DNA from: Misgurnus anguillicaudatus
Lineage: Eukaryota > Chordata > Actinopteri > Cypriniformes > Cobitidae
Direction of reading: 5' to 3'
Assembly: GCF_027580225.2 (NCBI RefSeq)
Contig: NW_027395277.1
Span: 1,674,001 to 1,738,000 of the forward strand
Length of the DNA: 64,000 nt
The notes beneath the pieces were generated by a model that did no database searches, was not told the origin of the DNA, and saw only the letters and a list, made by a program, of their open reading frames with translations. A program made the position numbers and the translations under genes. Numbering within the stretch: position 1 is the first letter of the stretch; each line of letters opens with the position of its first letter. Shown in pieces: positions 10,262 through 21,400 of this stretch.

Positions 10262-10330
10262 TAGGGATGGGACGATACATGCCGATACACTAATAATACC
10301 TGTCCGATAACTATTTTTCATGTATTATGG
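10262..10330 (+). mobile_element. hAT-like terminus fragment
   Basis: 'tagggatgggacgatacatgccg' is the typical 5' end of a teleost hAT-like element. The other end could not be located before the next element, so it is recorded as a fragment. DNA between it and 10915 shows no clear structure. Confidence 0.5.
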
Positions 10331-10915
10331 CTTTTGATCAGTAGGAAGTCCTTATTAATCTGAAATCACTGATGCATTTGAAAAAGCATTTGTTGCATTT
10401 GTCACTAACATGCTTTTGAAAAAGCAACGTTTGTCAAACATAATCATTATAAATATTCTTTATTATTATGAAAATACTGAAAGGGTTTGAAGAACAGCAA
10501 TAAATACATGCTTAAGCCGGAGATGCGTGTGTTAATGGTTCTTCCTTTGCGGCTCATATTGAGTTTCTACAAGAGAACGCTCTCTCATTTGGCATTTGGA
10601 TGTTGCGGCATTTCACGTAATTCATTGAGAAGCATAGCGAGCATCATTGTCCGATTTATTGGACCAACACTAATTGCAATATAGACCCTTTTTCAGTTAG
10701 TAAACAACATTACATTTGTTTGTTTTTGTGTGTGGAGTTTAGCTGAAGGAAAGACTTCACTAACGGTAACTTGCTAGGTTTTGTTAGTTTGTTTTTTATA
10801 CAAAATCGAATTTAATGCGACTATGTAAAGTCACACAGTGCACAGGAGCGCGAATGCTATTTGAAATAGTTACTTCAATGGACGGAACCAAAATGGCCGA
10901 CCGGTACACGCTCAC

Positions 10916-11345
10916 TTAACTCTTTCCCCACCAGAAAACGCTTCCCTGCCAATGACGAGTTTTTCCAGCTATTTTCGTATTATCCACCGGGTAGCGCTCT
11001 TACACAATTTGTAAAACCGGGAAGCATCACCTTATAGGGCTAACAGTAATAACTCTGTGTATGTTTTGATCATCGCTTAAAATCTGATCTCTATTAAAAG
11101 TCCTTCACAAAAATGCAATTATCTCAGCTTTTTGCTCAAAATTTAGTTTTTTAAAGAAACCTACCCATATTTGAGAGGTGATAAAAGAGAAAAATAAAGG
11201 TAGGATGAAACTTTTTTGTTTAAAAGCAGATGGTCGGTTCTTTCATTTGATATATTGTATGTTTATAGCTATATTTAAAGAACATTTAATGGAAGGCATT
11301 AAACTTTTGTGAAATTCATAAAAATGCTGGCGAGGAAAGAGTTAA
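10916..11345. mobile_element. TTAA-flanked MITE (family T4)
   Basis: Ends 'ttaactctttccccaccag' and 'ctggcgaggaaagagttaa' are inverted, with TTAA at 10916-10919 and 11342-11345. Fragments of the same family occur near 16811, 52045 and 60880. Non-coding. Confidence 0.85.
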
Positions 11346-11468
11346 TAGATAGACCATGTGACAGTATTATCTCCAGTTGAAAGGCCCGACATATTCACCT
11401 GGAATGAAGTGTGCGCTGCTATTTCGCTTTAAAGGCTTTAAAGGAAGACTAGCCTGAATTGATGTCTA

Positions 11469-11501
11469 ACCAGCTCAAAAAAAAAAAGAAAGAAAAAGAA
11501 A
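11469..11501. repeat. A/G-rich simple repeat
   Basis: An A run followed by (GAAA)n-like sequence. Minor. Confidence 0.8.
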
Positions 11502-11790
11502 CCAAACACCCTGTAATCACTGCTGCCTACATGATGGAATAACATACATTTTGCAAGTTATTTTGGCAAAAACCAAGTTTATCCGAACTATATCAGGTAT
11601 TAAGTAAACTAAGAAGTTGAAATGACGAATATTACATCCCGGGAAACGTACAAATGAGATTGTACAAATTCATACAGATTCGCTACCTCGTAAAATAGTT
11701 ACGAATTGCCATGAGATTGTTTTAGACTTGTTAGGTCTGTGAATTGTAATAAATACAGCTCTTCCACCCTGGCAGTGAATTACGAGTAGT

Positions 11791-13024
11791 AAAGTCCAAT
11801 TTATAGTCAAGCGTAAGGTCTACGCCGTAGGTGATCCGTAGTCTCTGCGTAGCCTGACGTGCACCTCACCAATTTTTTAACAGCGCGTCAGTTCTACGCG
11901 GACCGCAAGCGCTGTGATTGGTCCACTAGAACCCCTCCCATCAGGTAAAAAACCTGCATCATGGGTATTTCCGTTTGCGACGGTGAGAACAAAGATGGGC
12001 CAAGTTGAGGAGTGATTTAACTCAAACTGCAACATAAGTCGCTTATGTACTTCTATCACTTATGGTCTTCTCAAAACATACACAACAAGCTGCTATTTCT
12101 TTTTTGTTTGTGAATTAAACTTGCAAAGCTGCTTCTTCATTGACGGTCACACTGCTACATTGGTTACATGCGTGGATACTGCCAACCAACATGTGTGTTT
12201 GCACGTCGATGTGGACAACAACTAGGGCTGCACGGTGTGAGGAAAAGTTGCGATGTGCGGTGGCATTGTTTAATGTTGCGATGACAATGTGAGTTGCGAT
12301 AAATATTTTATATTTTTTAATGTTTTAGGGGCCATTCACATGTCGCGCCTAAAACGCGTGGAAAACGCTAGACACGTAGGTCATTGTCACATGACCTGCA
12401 CGCTGCGCTTGTGTCATTCTGAAAAGTTAAAATGTTTTTGAAAAGCCTGGAAAAAACGAGCGCGAGTCGCAACCGCGGCGCTCTCCATAGCGCACATACT
12501 GCACGCCTACATTTGAAATAATGAACTTGAACGCGCAATAGACACAATACGTGAATCGTCATCTCTCCTAAATCCAAAATAATTCCATGATATAGCTTAA
12601 GTGATGTTCCTTTTCACCACAAGGTCTTCGTCTGACAACACATTTTCCTCACTCTTCTCTCCTTCCTCCGCCATCGTTTTTGCTACCAGGCACAGCGTCG
12701 CAACTGAGACCTCACAATCTGAGCGTAGCTGACTTGGGGGTTCCCCTGATTGGCCTAATAGCATGAACGCGCAAACCATGTCTTCAGGACTAAACGTGAT
12801 AGGTCAAAGGTTTATTACATGCGCTTATTGTTTTCCCTTCATTCATCGCGTCAAAGCTGTCTGTTGCGATGTGTTCATCACGTGATCTCATATCACGATG
12901 ACGATGAAAATTCGATGTATCGTTCAGCACTAACGACAACGCAGAAGTATATATGAAAACCGATGCGTAGCCTACGTCGTCGCGGCTAGGCCGTAGGACG
13001 TACGCACAACTATAATGAGCCCTT
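11791..13024. mobile_element. TIR element carrying a nested hAT-like copy
   Basis: The outer ends are inverted and CpG-rich: 'aaagtccaatttatagtc..cgtaaggtctacgccg' and 'cggcctaggccgtagg..cgtacgc..ctataatgagcc' types, with 'gcgtagcctacg' blocks inside. The copy is split by 12223-12932. No intact transposase frame is visible. Confidence 0.7.
12223..12932. mobile_element. hAT-like non-autonomous element with 8-bp target duplication
   Basis: Ends 'tagggctgcacggt' and 'atcgttcagcacta' are inverted. The flanks are ACAACAAC (12215-12222) and ACGACAAC (12933-12940), an 8-bp duplication with one mismatch, as expected for hAT. Inside, about 12326-12560 is a fragment of the 'ggggc.attcacat' family also seen at 30933-32203. 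The interior has no coding frame. Confidence 0.75.
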
Positions 13025-14400
13025 AAGGTTAATTTTTAATTAAACTAGTGTTAGATGTAGACTTTTGCTCAAGGTTAGGGTTTTTATAAAGCTCTGGATG
13101 TATCTCCACTGCACAGTTTGTACTCAGGACATAAATCACATCTCAAATTATGCGACTTGTTGAGGAGTGCTGTGCTATTACTCGATGCTCAAATTGATGC
13201 TTTTCTGCTAGCAGATGATAATACAGCTGAAAAAAATCCCTGTACCTTTGAAGCAGGGATACAGGCTATATTTAGAGAGTAAATTATCAAGGAGACGTGG
13301 GCCAATAAGGGACCACCCAGAATACCATACCAATATCTTAGCAACCATTCACACTTAAAGCTACTGAGAACAATTTGGCAACTGGAGAGCAACACCCCAG
13401 TGACGTGGCTTTGCTTTGCACCGGCACATGTGTGCATATACAAACCATTACATCTATGTACAAACATACTGTAAATTGTACATTGTCAAATCAGAAGGGA
13501 TTGGGTTGTAAGCTTAAAGCTCGACCAACAATATCTTTTGTCTGTACCACTATAGAAGACCCTCTTTCTCATTAACACCTACAAAATGCGATGTGAGCTT
13601 CAGCTTCTCCCCTTGACTGCCCCAAACTGACCTCAATCACATCCCGGGAACCTCTCAGTCTCAGTATGACTGCCCTAGCCTTTCAGCGGGCCACCAAATC
13701 ACTCCTCTCTTTCAAAAAAAAGGAAGCGCTCTCTGCTCTCTTCCATTGCTAAAATCACTCAAGTGAGAAAAGGCTGAGCAAACCCTATATTAGGTTATAT
13801 GGCTGGGGAAAACAAGGCTTTACCACGCCAAGATGACTGAAGCAAAATTAAAAAGCCAGAGGAGCTCACAAATTGACATCACTGACATTTTAATCAGGAA
13901 TGTTGGCTTCGGAAATGCATGTTTGCCCAAATGGGGAGGTTTATTTTCACCCCAGGGCTTACAATGGTCACCTTATTCCCAATTACAAGCTCCACAGGGG
14001 TGGTTCGAGATGTTGCCGCACACCGCCTGTGTACAAGGATCTTGTTAAGCAACCAAGTGTGGAGGAATGTGAGGAAGTTGAAAGCGGGCCATTCTTGTAA
14101 CGCCGTAAACCCTTAAAAATCAAATTGCTGGTGTGGTTGTTGTCAGTCACCTTTCAACTCCTCCCTCTGTCTTCAGAAAGTCACGCCCTAAACGCATGCC
14201 ATTGGTTGAGCAAATGTTGCTGTTTCCAGCTTGTTAGGATCCTTTAACAAACATCCCGACCTAAGCGTATAAATGGCTTATTTGTAGTAATCTCAGCATA
14301 TTGAATAAGAAGAATTGTTTAAACTTCCCAAAATATTAAGCATTGAAGGATTTATTGTGATAATGTGATATAAAAACTTAGCTTATCTTGTGATTTTCAT
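13025..14400. other. Repeat-poor intronic block
   Basis: About 1.4 kb of complex sequence without TIRs. The part near 13800-14100 is compositionally balanced and could be conserved non-coding DNA, but its open frames (13833-14048, 13900-14100, 13919-14116) overlap in three frames and lack splice signals. Positions 13138-13168 resemble 37748-37778 ('tctcaaat.atg.cg.cttgttgaggag'). Confidence 0.35.
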
Positions 14401-15045
14401 CTTTTAAAACCTCTCCACTTTAAGCCCAGAGTATATGCACAAACATATACGTGCACGGTCATACGTATAGCCTTTCAAAGTATAGTTTATTTGACTCGAA
14501 TGTGTACACAAATGTTTGACGTATGCGCATTGCGACAAAATGCAATGCATCTTCTGGGCTACATACATTCTACTGTACACGCATGCTATAGATGGTTTCA
14601 ACGGGCGCACATGCGGTGATGCTATTGCGAGTCTGGTCGTAACTTTACTTCCGGTTTCTGTTTGTTTAATGGTCTGACTAGTTGCTAAACTGAACTCTTG
14701 AACAAATACCTCTTCGAATATAAGAAATTTTTTTTTTCCTAGTTAATCCACGTGTTGTTTATTTTGCTTTTTATATAAATAAACTAAAGTACTTTGTTGT
14801 TATTTATTCTTAGCAGAGTTTACCGGAAGTTGCGTCTTTTCCACGAAAGCTGCTTGTTTATGTTGTTACTGCTGAAACCGTCTATATGTAAAAAGCACAA
14901 AAGTCTGGCGGTGCGTGTACAATGCGCACATACTATTTTGATGATGAAATGTGCGTCACTGTACTCGGACCCACATATGCGTAAAAACAGAACTATACTT
15001 CTAAATGCATTGATTATACTACACCATACACAATGTATGCTGCAG
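14400..15045. mobile_element. Degenerate CpG/ACGT-rich element split by a MITE
   Basis: Flanking sequences at about 14440-14590 and 14886-15020 carry matching 'atgcgcattg' / 'caatgcgcacat' and 'gtatagtt' / 'aactatac' inverted blocks, suggesting one palindromic element. It is interrupted at 'acgcatgc' by 14593-14886. Confidence 0.5.
14593..14886 (-). mobile_element. MITE of the 'tatagacggt' family, second single copy
   Basis: It starts 'tatagatggtttcaac' and ends 'gctgaaaccgtctata', a good TIR. It is closely related to 3989-4303 along its length and, on the minus strand, to the tandem unit at 24717-27451. Target duplication is probably TA, which is part of the TIR ends. Confidence 0.85.
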
Positions 15046-15261
15046 TAAGCCTGACTTCTCTAAGATCAGTTTTTCCCTTTAGGCTGCTATGCTTAGTAGT
15101 TCAAGGAAACTGATCCCAATTTGGCGACAGTGGGCAACCAGCGGCCCTTTGAATACAGATTCAAAGGTTGTGAGAAAAATACACAAGATCTGAGTAGTCA
15201 GAAAGAATGGCAGGTTGGCTACAGGCACAGAAAGCGCTGATGGGAAAGGTCATATGATACG

Positions 15262-15302
15262 AGTGTGTGTGTGTGCTTGTGCGGGTCTGTGTGTGTGTGT
15301 TT
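15262..15302. repeat. (GT)n microsatellite, interrupted
   Basis: Two GT runs separated by 'cttgtgcgggtct'. Confidence 0.9.
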
Positions 15303-15447
15303 ATTAAAGCAGCCATTTCCCACCCATATTGTGGCTGGACTAAAGCATTGTTAATGGAATAAAATCAAGAAGATAATTACTTCATGTACTAATGTATATT
15401 GCTATTTACTAAGTACTGTATACTGTACTACCCATGTAAAAAATGGG

Positions 15448-15810
15448 CACCTATTTCATTGCTAAAAAACAACGTTATTTTGTGTATTTGATATAATACA
15501 ACATGTTTGCATGGTTTATGGTTCAAAAACACATTATTTTCCACACACTGTACATTTTAGTAGCTCAAGATTTCTCTGTCTTAACGAAACGCACTTGATT
15601 TTATACAAAACTCATCGATTTGAAAAGCACTGTGTCCCGGATTGGCCAGCTAATCTGTACGTTGTGATTGGCCCGAATACCTCTGACATCAGCTGGAAAT
15701 ATGACGCTCCTTACCATGTTTGAAAGATTCGTTCACAATGCAATGCTAACAGGAGTTAACTTACAGGCTGAGAATATGAAGGGGGAGGAATTATGATAAT
15801 GCCCAAACAT
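15448..15810 (+). repeat. Interspersed repeat 'gcacctatttcattgc', copy 1
   Basis: This matches 31506-31830 over about 330 bases, including 'tttgtgtatttg.tataatacaa', 'tctgtacgttgtgattggcc', 'aatacctctgacatcagc' and 'gctccttaccatgtttgaaa'. It is a familiar teleost repeat. An open frame over both copies (70-74 codons) reflects shared descent, not a gene. Confidence 0.8.
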
Positions 15811-16163
15811 ACTGTCGAAATGCACATAAATGAGCACAAACGGACAGCTGTAATTCAGGCTTTTGGCGATTATGTAATTGTTTCACCCGTAATTGTAATC
15901 TCGATTAGTTTTTTGATTAATTGTGCAACCCAACTATATTATATTCATAGATATTTAGGAAACATGCTAAGTTCACATAACTTTTTCTCTGAAGAACAAT
16001 GCTGTAGCCAGTTAATCTCTTTTTGAAATGCGCCTTCCGTGTCGAAATGTCTGTTTTTGATTTGGTCTGTGTGATCCAGGCCACTGTCAGTTTACCCAAT
16101 AACGTATTTCAACAGATCGGCTGCCAGTTATCACCGTTGCTTAAATAAGACCGCAATGGCCTG
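15811..16163. other. Non-coding, nothing recognised
   Basis: AT-rich intronic sequence without TIRs or exon signals. Confidence 0.4.
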
Positions 16164-16493
16164 TAGACCCCTTCAAGGTTTGTAAACATTGAATGACTAT
16201 CGGGTGCGCGCGCAGCATGGGGTCAAACTGTTCATACCATCCAGGGTTTATAATTTAATCTAACAGGGCTGAAAAATGATGACTTACCTGAAATGTTGTA
16301 TTTTTTGTTTTTGAGATTCTGCAGGAATCCCGAAAGACTTAACGGCAGACCTGGTGCGATTTTCAAAGCCCATGACGCAAGTAGGCATTTTTGACGATAC
16401 CGAATAATGTGCAACTCAATCTTCTGTAATGACTTTTCTGACCCCAACATGCGCAGTGGGAACCACCTGTGACTTGAACTGTGAAGGGGTCTA
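16164..16493. mobile_element. MITE with 'tagacccctt' ends
   Basis: Left 'tagaccccttcaaggttt' and right 'gaactgtgaaggggtcta' are inverted. A related left end occurs at 10683 ('tagaccctttttcagtt'). Non-coding. Confidence 0.75.
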
Positions 16494-16937
16494 TACTGTT
16501 AATTCTCCGAAATAAGAGTTATAAAAATCCACACGGCTGCATTTGTAATATGCAAAAGTAAAAATGAGCAGATAAACTTATGCTTTTCATAATCAGTTGC
16601 GCTCCTGTATGTGTCTGACAACCCGCGAGGGGGGCGGGGGAAAAACATCTCCGATATTTTGAATTTAGACTGCGGTATCAAGTTCAAACGTTAGAAGTTA
16701 ATGTTACACACAGCTTCCTTAAGTACACTTGGTAAATGTACTATTTTCATGCACTAATTTTTTACTTCCATCCAGAAAAATTGTCTACTAGTACTTCTTA
16801 AGACAAACGTAACTCTTTCCCCGCCATTGACGAGTTATCTCGGTATTCAACTGTGTTCTTTTAAGACACCATTTATTTCAATACATTAATCTATATAAAT
16901 ATGTACTACAAATGTCCTTGCTTATATTTAACTTTAT
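16494..16937. other. AT-rich DNA with a T4 fragment
   Basis: Positions 16811-16845 match the first ~30 bases of the T4 MITE ('aactctttccccgccattg'). Otherwise nothing is recognised. Confidence 0.45.
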
Positions 16938-17126
16938 TTTTGCCAGGGTATATACTGTACTGAAAAATGGTAAAAATATGTACCCCAGCTGTCACTGAGG
17001 CAGTACCGTTGTACTGGTACCAAATGTATACATATCTGTATGCACAAATTAGGACCTTTTAAAAGGGTACTGGCTGCGCCAGTGACAGCTGGGGTACAAA
17101 TTTTGACAATTGTCTCTAACAGTGTA
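16938..17126. mobile_element. MITE with 'gtaccccagctgtcac' inverted blocks
   Basis: 'gtaccccagctgtcactg' near 16980 and 'cagtgacagctggggtac' near 17080 are inverted, with 'tatatactgta' / 'acagtgtata' ends. The same family, split by nested inserts, is at 35919-37085. Confidence 0.75.
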
Positions 17127-17531
17127 TAGCATTACGAAGTATACTGAATTGATATCATGTCTCTACAAAAACATGCAATATATGTAGCAATTGTATAAAT
17201 AAATGGTTTTACAATTCATTGTATGACAATGAATGAGTTAAGTTAATCGCCTCACTTTCATTACTCATTTAACATGCAGTACTGCAATCTAATTTATAGT
17301 ATTAACAGAAACCTGCACGACACCCGCTTGGCTCTGTTAATCACTGATGCAGAAATATATTATTTGTTACAGCTGCACAGTGAGTGCACGCAGGTGCATG
17401 TGAATTGTAATTGAAGTTTATGCACTCTGAATCTCTAAGAGATTCGTCTTCAGGTAAGAATGGATGCCATCAGTATAGGAAAGACATTGCAGAGACTTTG
17501 CAGTTATAGTTACAGTATGAGGAAGATAATG

Positions 17532-17828
17532 CAGGGCTCCAGACTGCCCCCAATTGGTCGCATTTTGCCACCAAATTTTGAGAGTGTGCCACTGAATTTT
17601 ACATCCAGTCGCACATGTGCAACCAGTAAATTTGACCTTTTTTGTGATGTGACACTGAATTTCAAACAGCACATTGTACTTTCTGCATCTGTCATTAAAG
17701 TATTTAATACAGTATTTGGTTAGCATGTTGATTTTTGGTGTGTGCCCCTAAATTTTCTGGTTGCGCTCCTAAAATGTTCAGTTGGGGGCCACTGTGCTCC
17801 TAGTGAAAAAAGTTAGTCTGGAGCCCTG
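17532..17828. mobile_element. hAT-like MITE, 'cagggctccagact' ends
   Basis: Ends 'cagggctccagact' and 'agtctggagccctg' are exact inverted repeats. A TAATG pentamer stands on both sides (17527-17531, 17829-17833). A longer duplication is not preserved. Overlapping frames on both strands are spurious. Confidence 0.8.
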
Positions 17829-18458
17829 TAATGGTGTCCTTTCACAGTCCACAATGGATTGTATAATTATCTTAAATTTCAGCAACAAGTATACTGTATG
17901 GCCAAATAAAACATCCAAACTCAACACCCATTGGTTCTCGTTTATTTTAAACACATGAAAAAAAAATTTTTGCCGTTAGGGCTTTTTGGTACACGTATTC
18001 GTACCAAACCGTTTCGGTACAGGACTTCTGGTTCTACCGAATGCAATGTTTAACAGTAGTTTGGTTGTTTAACGTGCGACACAAACATATTCACTGCCTC
18101 CGAATATACTATATTGTAGGCGAAAAGCAGTAGGCAAGGCAAGTAGTATCTCCTAATTTATAGTATTCGAAAAACAGTAGACGAAAGTACACGGATGACC
18201 GGATGATCAACATGGCAGATGTAGACGTCCGAATTCATTATCCATATTATCCATATATCCACTAACCATATTCATCAAATCAAGTACCTTCTGTCACAGT
18301 ATCCAATTTCGGACGCAGCTATTAAGTGGTGGACCGCAAGTTTGTGTAACAAAGGGCGCTACTTTTCCATTGCTTTTCTATGTAAACACACGCTGGACAG
18401 ATGTGTTTACACTCGCATCTTGCATCTTTTGTAGCGTCTTGTGCACAAGTGTTGCGTT

Positions 18459-19325
18459 TTAAAGGTGCAGTGTGTAACTTTTAGAAGGATATTAAAAGAC
18501 AGAAATGCAATATAATCTACATAACTATATTATCCGCGGTGTATAAAGACCTTACATAATAAACTGTTATGTGTTTATTCAACCCAGTCTCACCCCATGT
18601 CGTCAATATTTGACGCGGAGGGTATACCTTTCGCGTCATTTTTTGACGAACTGGGGACTTCAATACTATTACGTCCGTTGCATTCTCTTCTCCTATTTTC
18701 TTACCATTTTCGCGTCGGTTTAGGGTTAGATTTACATAATGACATCCCTACCCAAACCTAACTCTAACCCCAACGCCAGGTGACAACTGTTTCTAACCCC
18801 AACGCCAGGTGACAACTGTTTAATTTCGCGAACACTGTTTAATTTCGCGTACACTGTTTAATTTTGCGTAATCTAACCCTAAACCGACGCGAAAATGGTA
18901 AGAAAATAGGAGAAGAGAATGCAACGGACGTAATAGTATTGAAGTCCCCAGTTCGTCAAAAAATGACGCGAAAGGTATACCCTCCGCGTCACATATTGAC
19001 GAATGGTCAAGTGTCGTCAAATATTGACGACATGGGGTGAGACTGTGTTAGTTTATTACCTTAGAATAAGCCATTTTTATCTACATACACTGCGGGTCCT
19101 CTTACATGGAAGTCGCTATTTTGTGCCGCCATATTTCTACAGTAGCCCTAAATGGACAAACTGCTTTACAGAGCACGTTTTATCAATACTGTACAACAAC
19201 ATGTTTGTCCTTTGGTGGCTACTGTAGCTTCTCTATGCATTTCGGTGAATGGTGGACTGAGCCGTTGGTTGCAAATCACAATCTTACTGCTAGATGCCGC
19301 TACAATCTACACACTGCACCTTTAA
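18459..19325. mobile_element. TTAA-flanked MITE (family T5), itself interrupted
   Basis: Ends 'ttaaaggtgcagtgtgtaac' and 'ctacacactgcacctttaa' with TTAA at 18459-18462 and 19322-19325. The internal 'ggaagtcgctattttgtgcc' block is typical of a common teleost TTAA MITE. Without the nested fold-back the element is about 390 bp. Confidence 0.85.
18580..19050. mobile_element. Fold-back element with ~150-bp arms
   Basis: 'gtctcaccccatgtcgtcaa' at 18587 and its complement ending at 19043 begin long, nearly exact arms reaching to about 18735 and 18880. A 7-bp GTTTATT direct repeat (18573-18579, 19051-19057) is the likely target duplication. The loop has short tandem copies: 'aaccccaacgccaggtgaca' twice and 'cactgtttaatttcgcg' about three times. 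Confidence 0.85.
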
Positions 19326-19660
19326 GACGCAGTGTCAAGTAAAAAAAAATTACATTTTGCAGGCAGCACAGCTCATCAATGTCAGGTTTAGAACAGTGGA
19401 CCAATAAGGGGACCCTGGAGGTGGGACAAGCGTTGCAAGGTTTTCTTAAAAGTTGCCAATTTATTTAATTTAAACCAAGCAGGTGTTTTATAAAATATGC
19501 AAATTGTTGACAAATGTTGATGTCCATTAATGTTTATAATAAATGGCCATTAATATGTTTTGCATTCATTCTCCCTAACTGTACCGAAACAGTACCGAAC
19601 AGTGACATAAAAACCGAGGTACATACCGAACTGTGAATTTTGTGTACTGTTACAGCTCTA

Positions 19661-21182
19661 ATTGCGCTATATTAGAAAATATTAGTAATTCAGATTTTTG
19701 AATTGTTATCAATGCATTTTGCTGTAAACATGAAGATGCTCAGATGAACAGGTTGCCATCTCTCTTCTAAGCAAAATGTCTTTTATTTTCAGTAAGTGTA
19801 GACATGCTCAGATTACATATAGAGCAGTTATAAGGCTCTCTCCGCTTTCTCACACACATTCACACGCTTGCTCTCTCGCTCAGAAACCGTATCATATTTC
19901 AATGTCCTGGCGGAGAGATGCATTGCATTGAAGTTGGTGCTATTTTACTGTAAGTGAGCCATTTGCTAAAGCTGGATTACAATCGATTATCAAAGGCTCG
20001 GAGCTGCTTGAGTGGGCTTTTAATGTCGCGAGGTGTTAAAAGTCACCTTTACGGTTTGCTCCTTGCACCTTTTTTGGTTTTGGTTATGTCAAGCAAACGG
20101 TTTTGCTCACTGACAGGCACTGATTTTATCGAAACTTACAGAAATAAGTGACCTGTTACTTTCAAAATTCAGAGCTCACAGTTAAAATCCCTAGAGTTAA
20201 GTTAAATGGATCACACATGTTCCTTTGGGAAGTTCATGATACCCCGGAGTGTCCCGACTGAGAAATAGGCTCAACTTGTGGATGCAACATCTGCTTTTTA
20301 CTATCGGGCCAGTGAGAGACAGGGCTATCAATATATCATATATAGCATATAACATGTGATCCATGATCTGCATTCCCACCATCAGGCCAATAGCCTTGCA
20401 GCATTGCCCCCAAACTCCCACCTTGATATCCGGCCCCACTGTTGGAAGCCGGATTTACAGATACTCTGTGTGGCGTGGCTTATGGGACAGACCGGGCCGT
20501 TTGCCCTGATTAAGCCCTAAAATGATAGTGGGAACGCCGTTGACTCTGGCAAAAGCTTGCATTCATTTGGCTAACAACATCGACCACCATTTGAGGCCTT
20601 ATGGTGGTTTCAGTATTTAATTTAATATAAATTTGTATAAACCATTCCTAAATTTATTTCTGTGTAAATAGTCGCTTTCAATTAAATCAAAAAGAAATTA
20701 AAAGTTTTTGGTCAGAGAGATGCAGTCCTTATTTTCAGTGTTTCATCTGCTGAAGTACGCCCAGGCTCACACAGGTACACGACTGTTACCATAGCAGGTG
20801 CGATCCTGTGCAATTTTCAGTGGTTTCCAGCAGATATCAGTTGGCTTTTAAGGTGGACCCATCTGGATGTAGAAAATAACATAAATTATAACTTATCTGA
20901 GTCATTTTTATGTCGCTTAGGGTTCCATGTGTTTACTTTTGTGCCATATTAGGCAATGTGATTGGCTGACAGTGTCTATTTACTCATTCTTATGTTCTTG
21001 TGCGTTACAAATGGATTTGAGTGTCCGTCTTTACCATACTATGTGCAATGAAAACCTGTTCATCATATACAGCTCTCTTGTCTCTTTAGAAGACTTGGAT
21101 TTGCTCTTATAGGTTTGAAACAACATGAGGCTGAGTACATGTTGACACTTTTGCAGTTTTGGGTGAATTAGACCTTATAAAT
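19661..21182. other. Repeat-poor intronic block
   Basis: About 1.5 kb without TIR pairs. Parts around 20195-20580 and 20720-20870 are of balanced composition. No exon is supported. Confidence 0.35.
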
Positions 21183-21400
21183 ATAGCTTGAGTGACCGGA
21201 TGGAATTCAAGCGTAGTTCAGGCAGAGCACTGATCGCTAACTACTCCAGCTGACGCTCAGCTGCTTAATCACTCTCACCTGCTTTAATCAACAGTATTTA
21301 AGCAGTCAATCAGACGCTCTGTAGCTACTCTGTCGCACAGACATTTTTACCGAGTCTGTCGCACAGACATTTTTACCGAGTCTGTCGCACAGACATTTGC
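21183..21400. repeat. Repeat B copy 1 with 26-bp tandem tail
   Basis: 21183-21345 is nearly identical to 23117-23285 ('tagcttgagtgaccggatgg' to 'cgcacagacatttttacc'). In this copy the terminal 'gagtctgtcgcacagacatttttacc'-like unit is tandemly repeated about three times. TG..CA borders are possible, so a short LTR is conceivable but unproven. Confidence 0.75.

Larger units (their letters stand above)
17977..19660. mobile_element. hAT-like element, outermost of a three-level nest
   Basis: Left 'tagggctttttggtacac' and right 'gtgtactgttacagctcta' are inverted, with internal 'gtaccgaaacagtaccgaa' type blocks. Flanks TTTGCCGT and ATTGCGCT agree at 5 of 8, a decayed 8-bp duplication. It contains 18459-19325, which contains 18580-19050. 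Confidence 0.7.

Noticed and set aside
15511..15723. 70-codon frame with a similar frame at 31518-31742
   Set aside because: The similarity comes from two copies of the same interspersed repeat, and the frames differ by indels.
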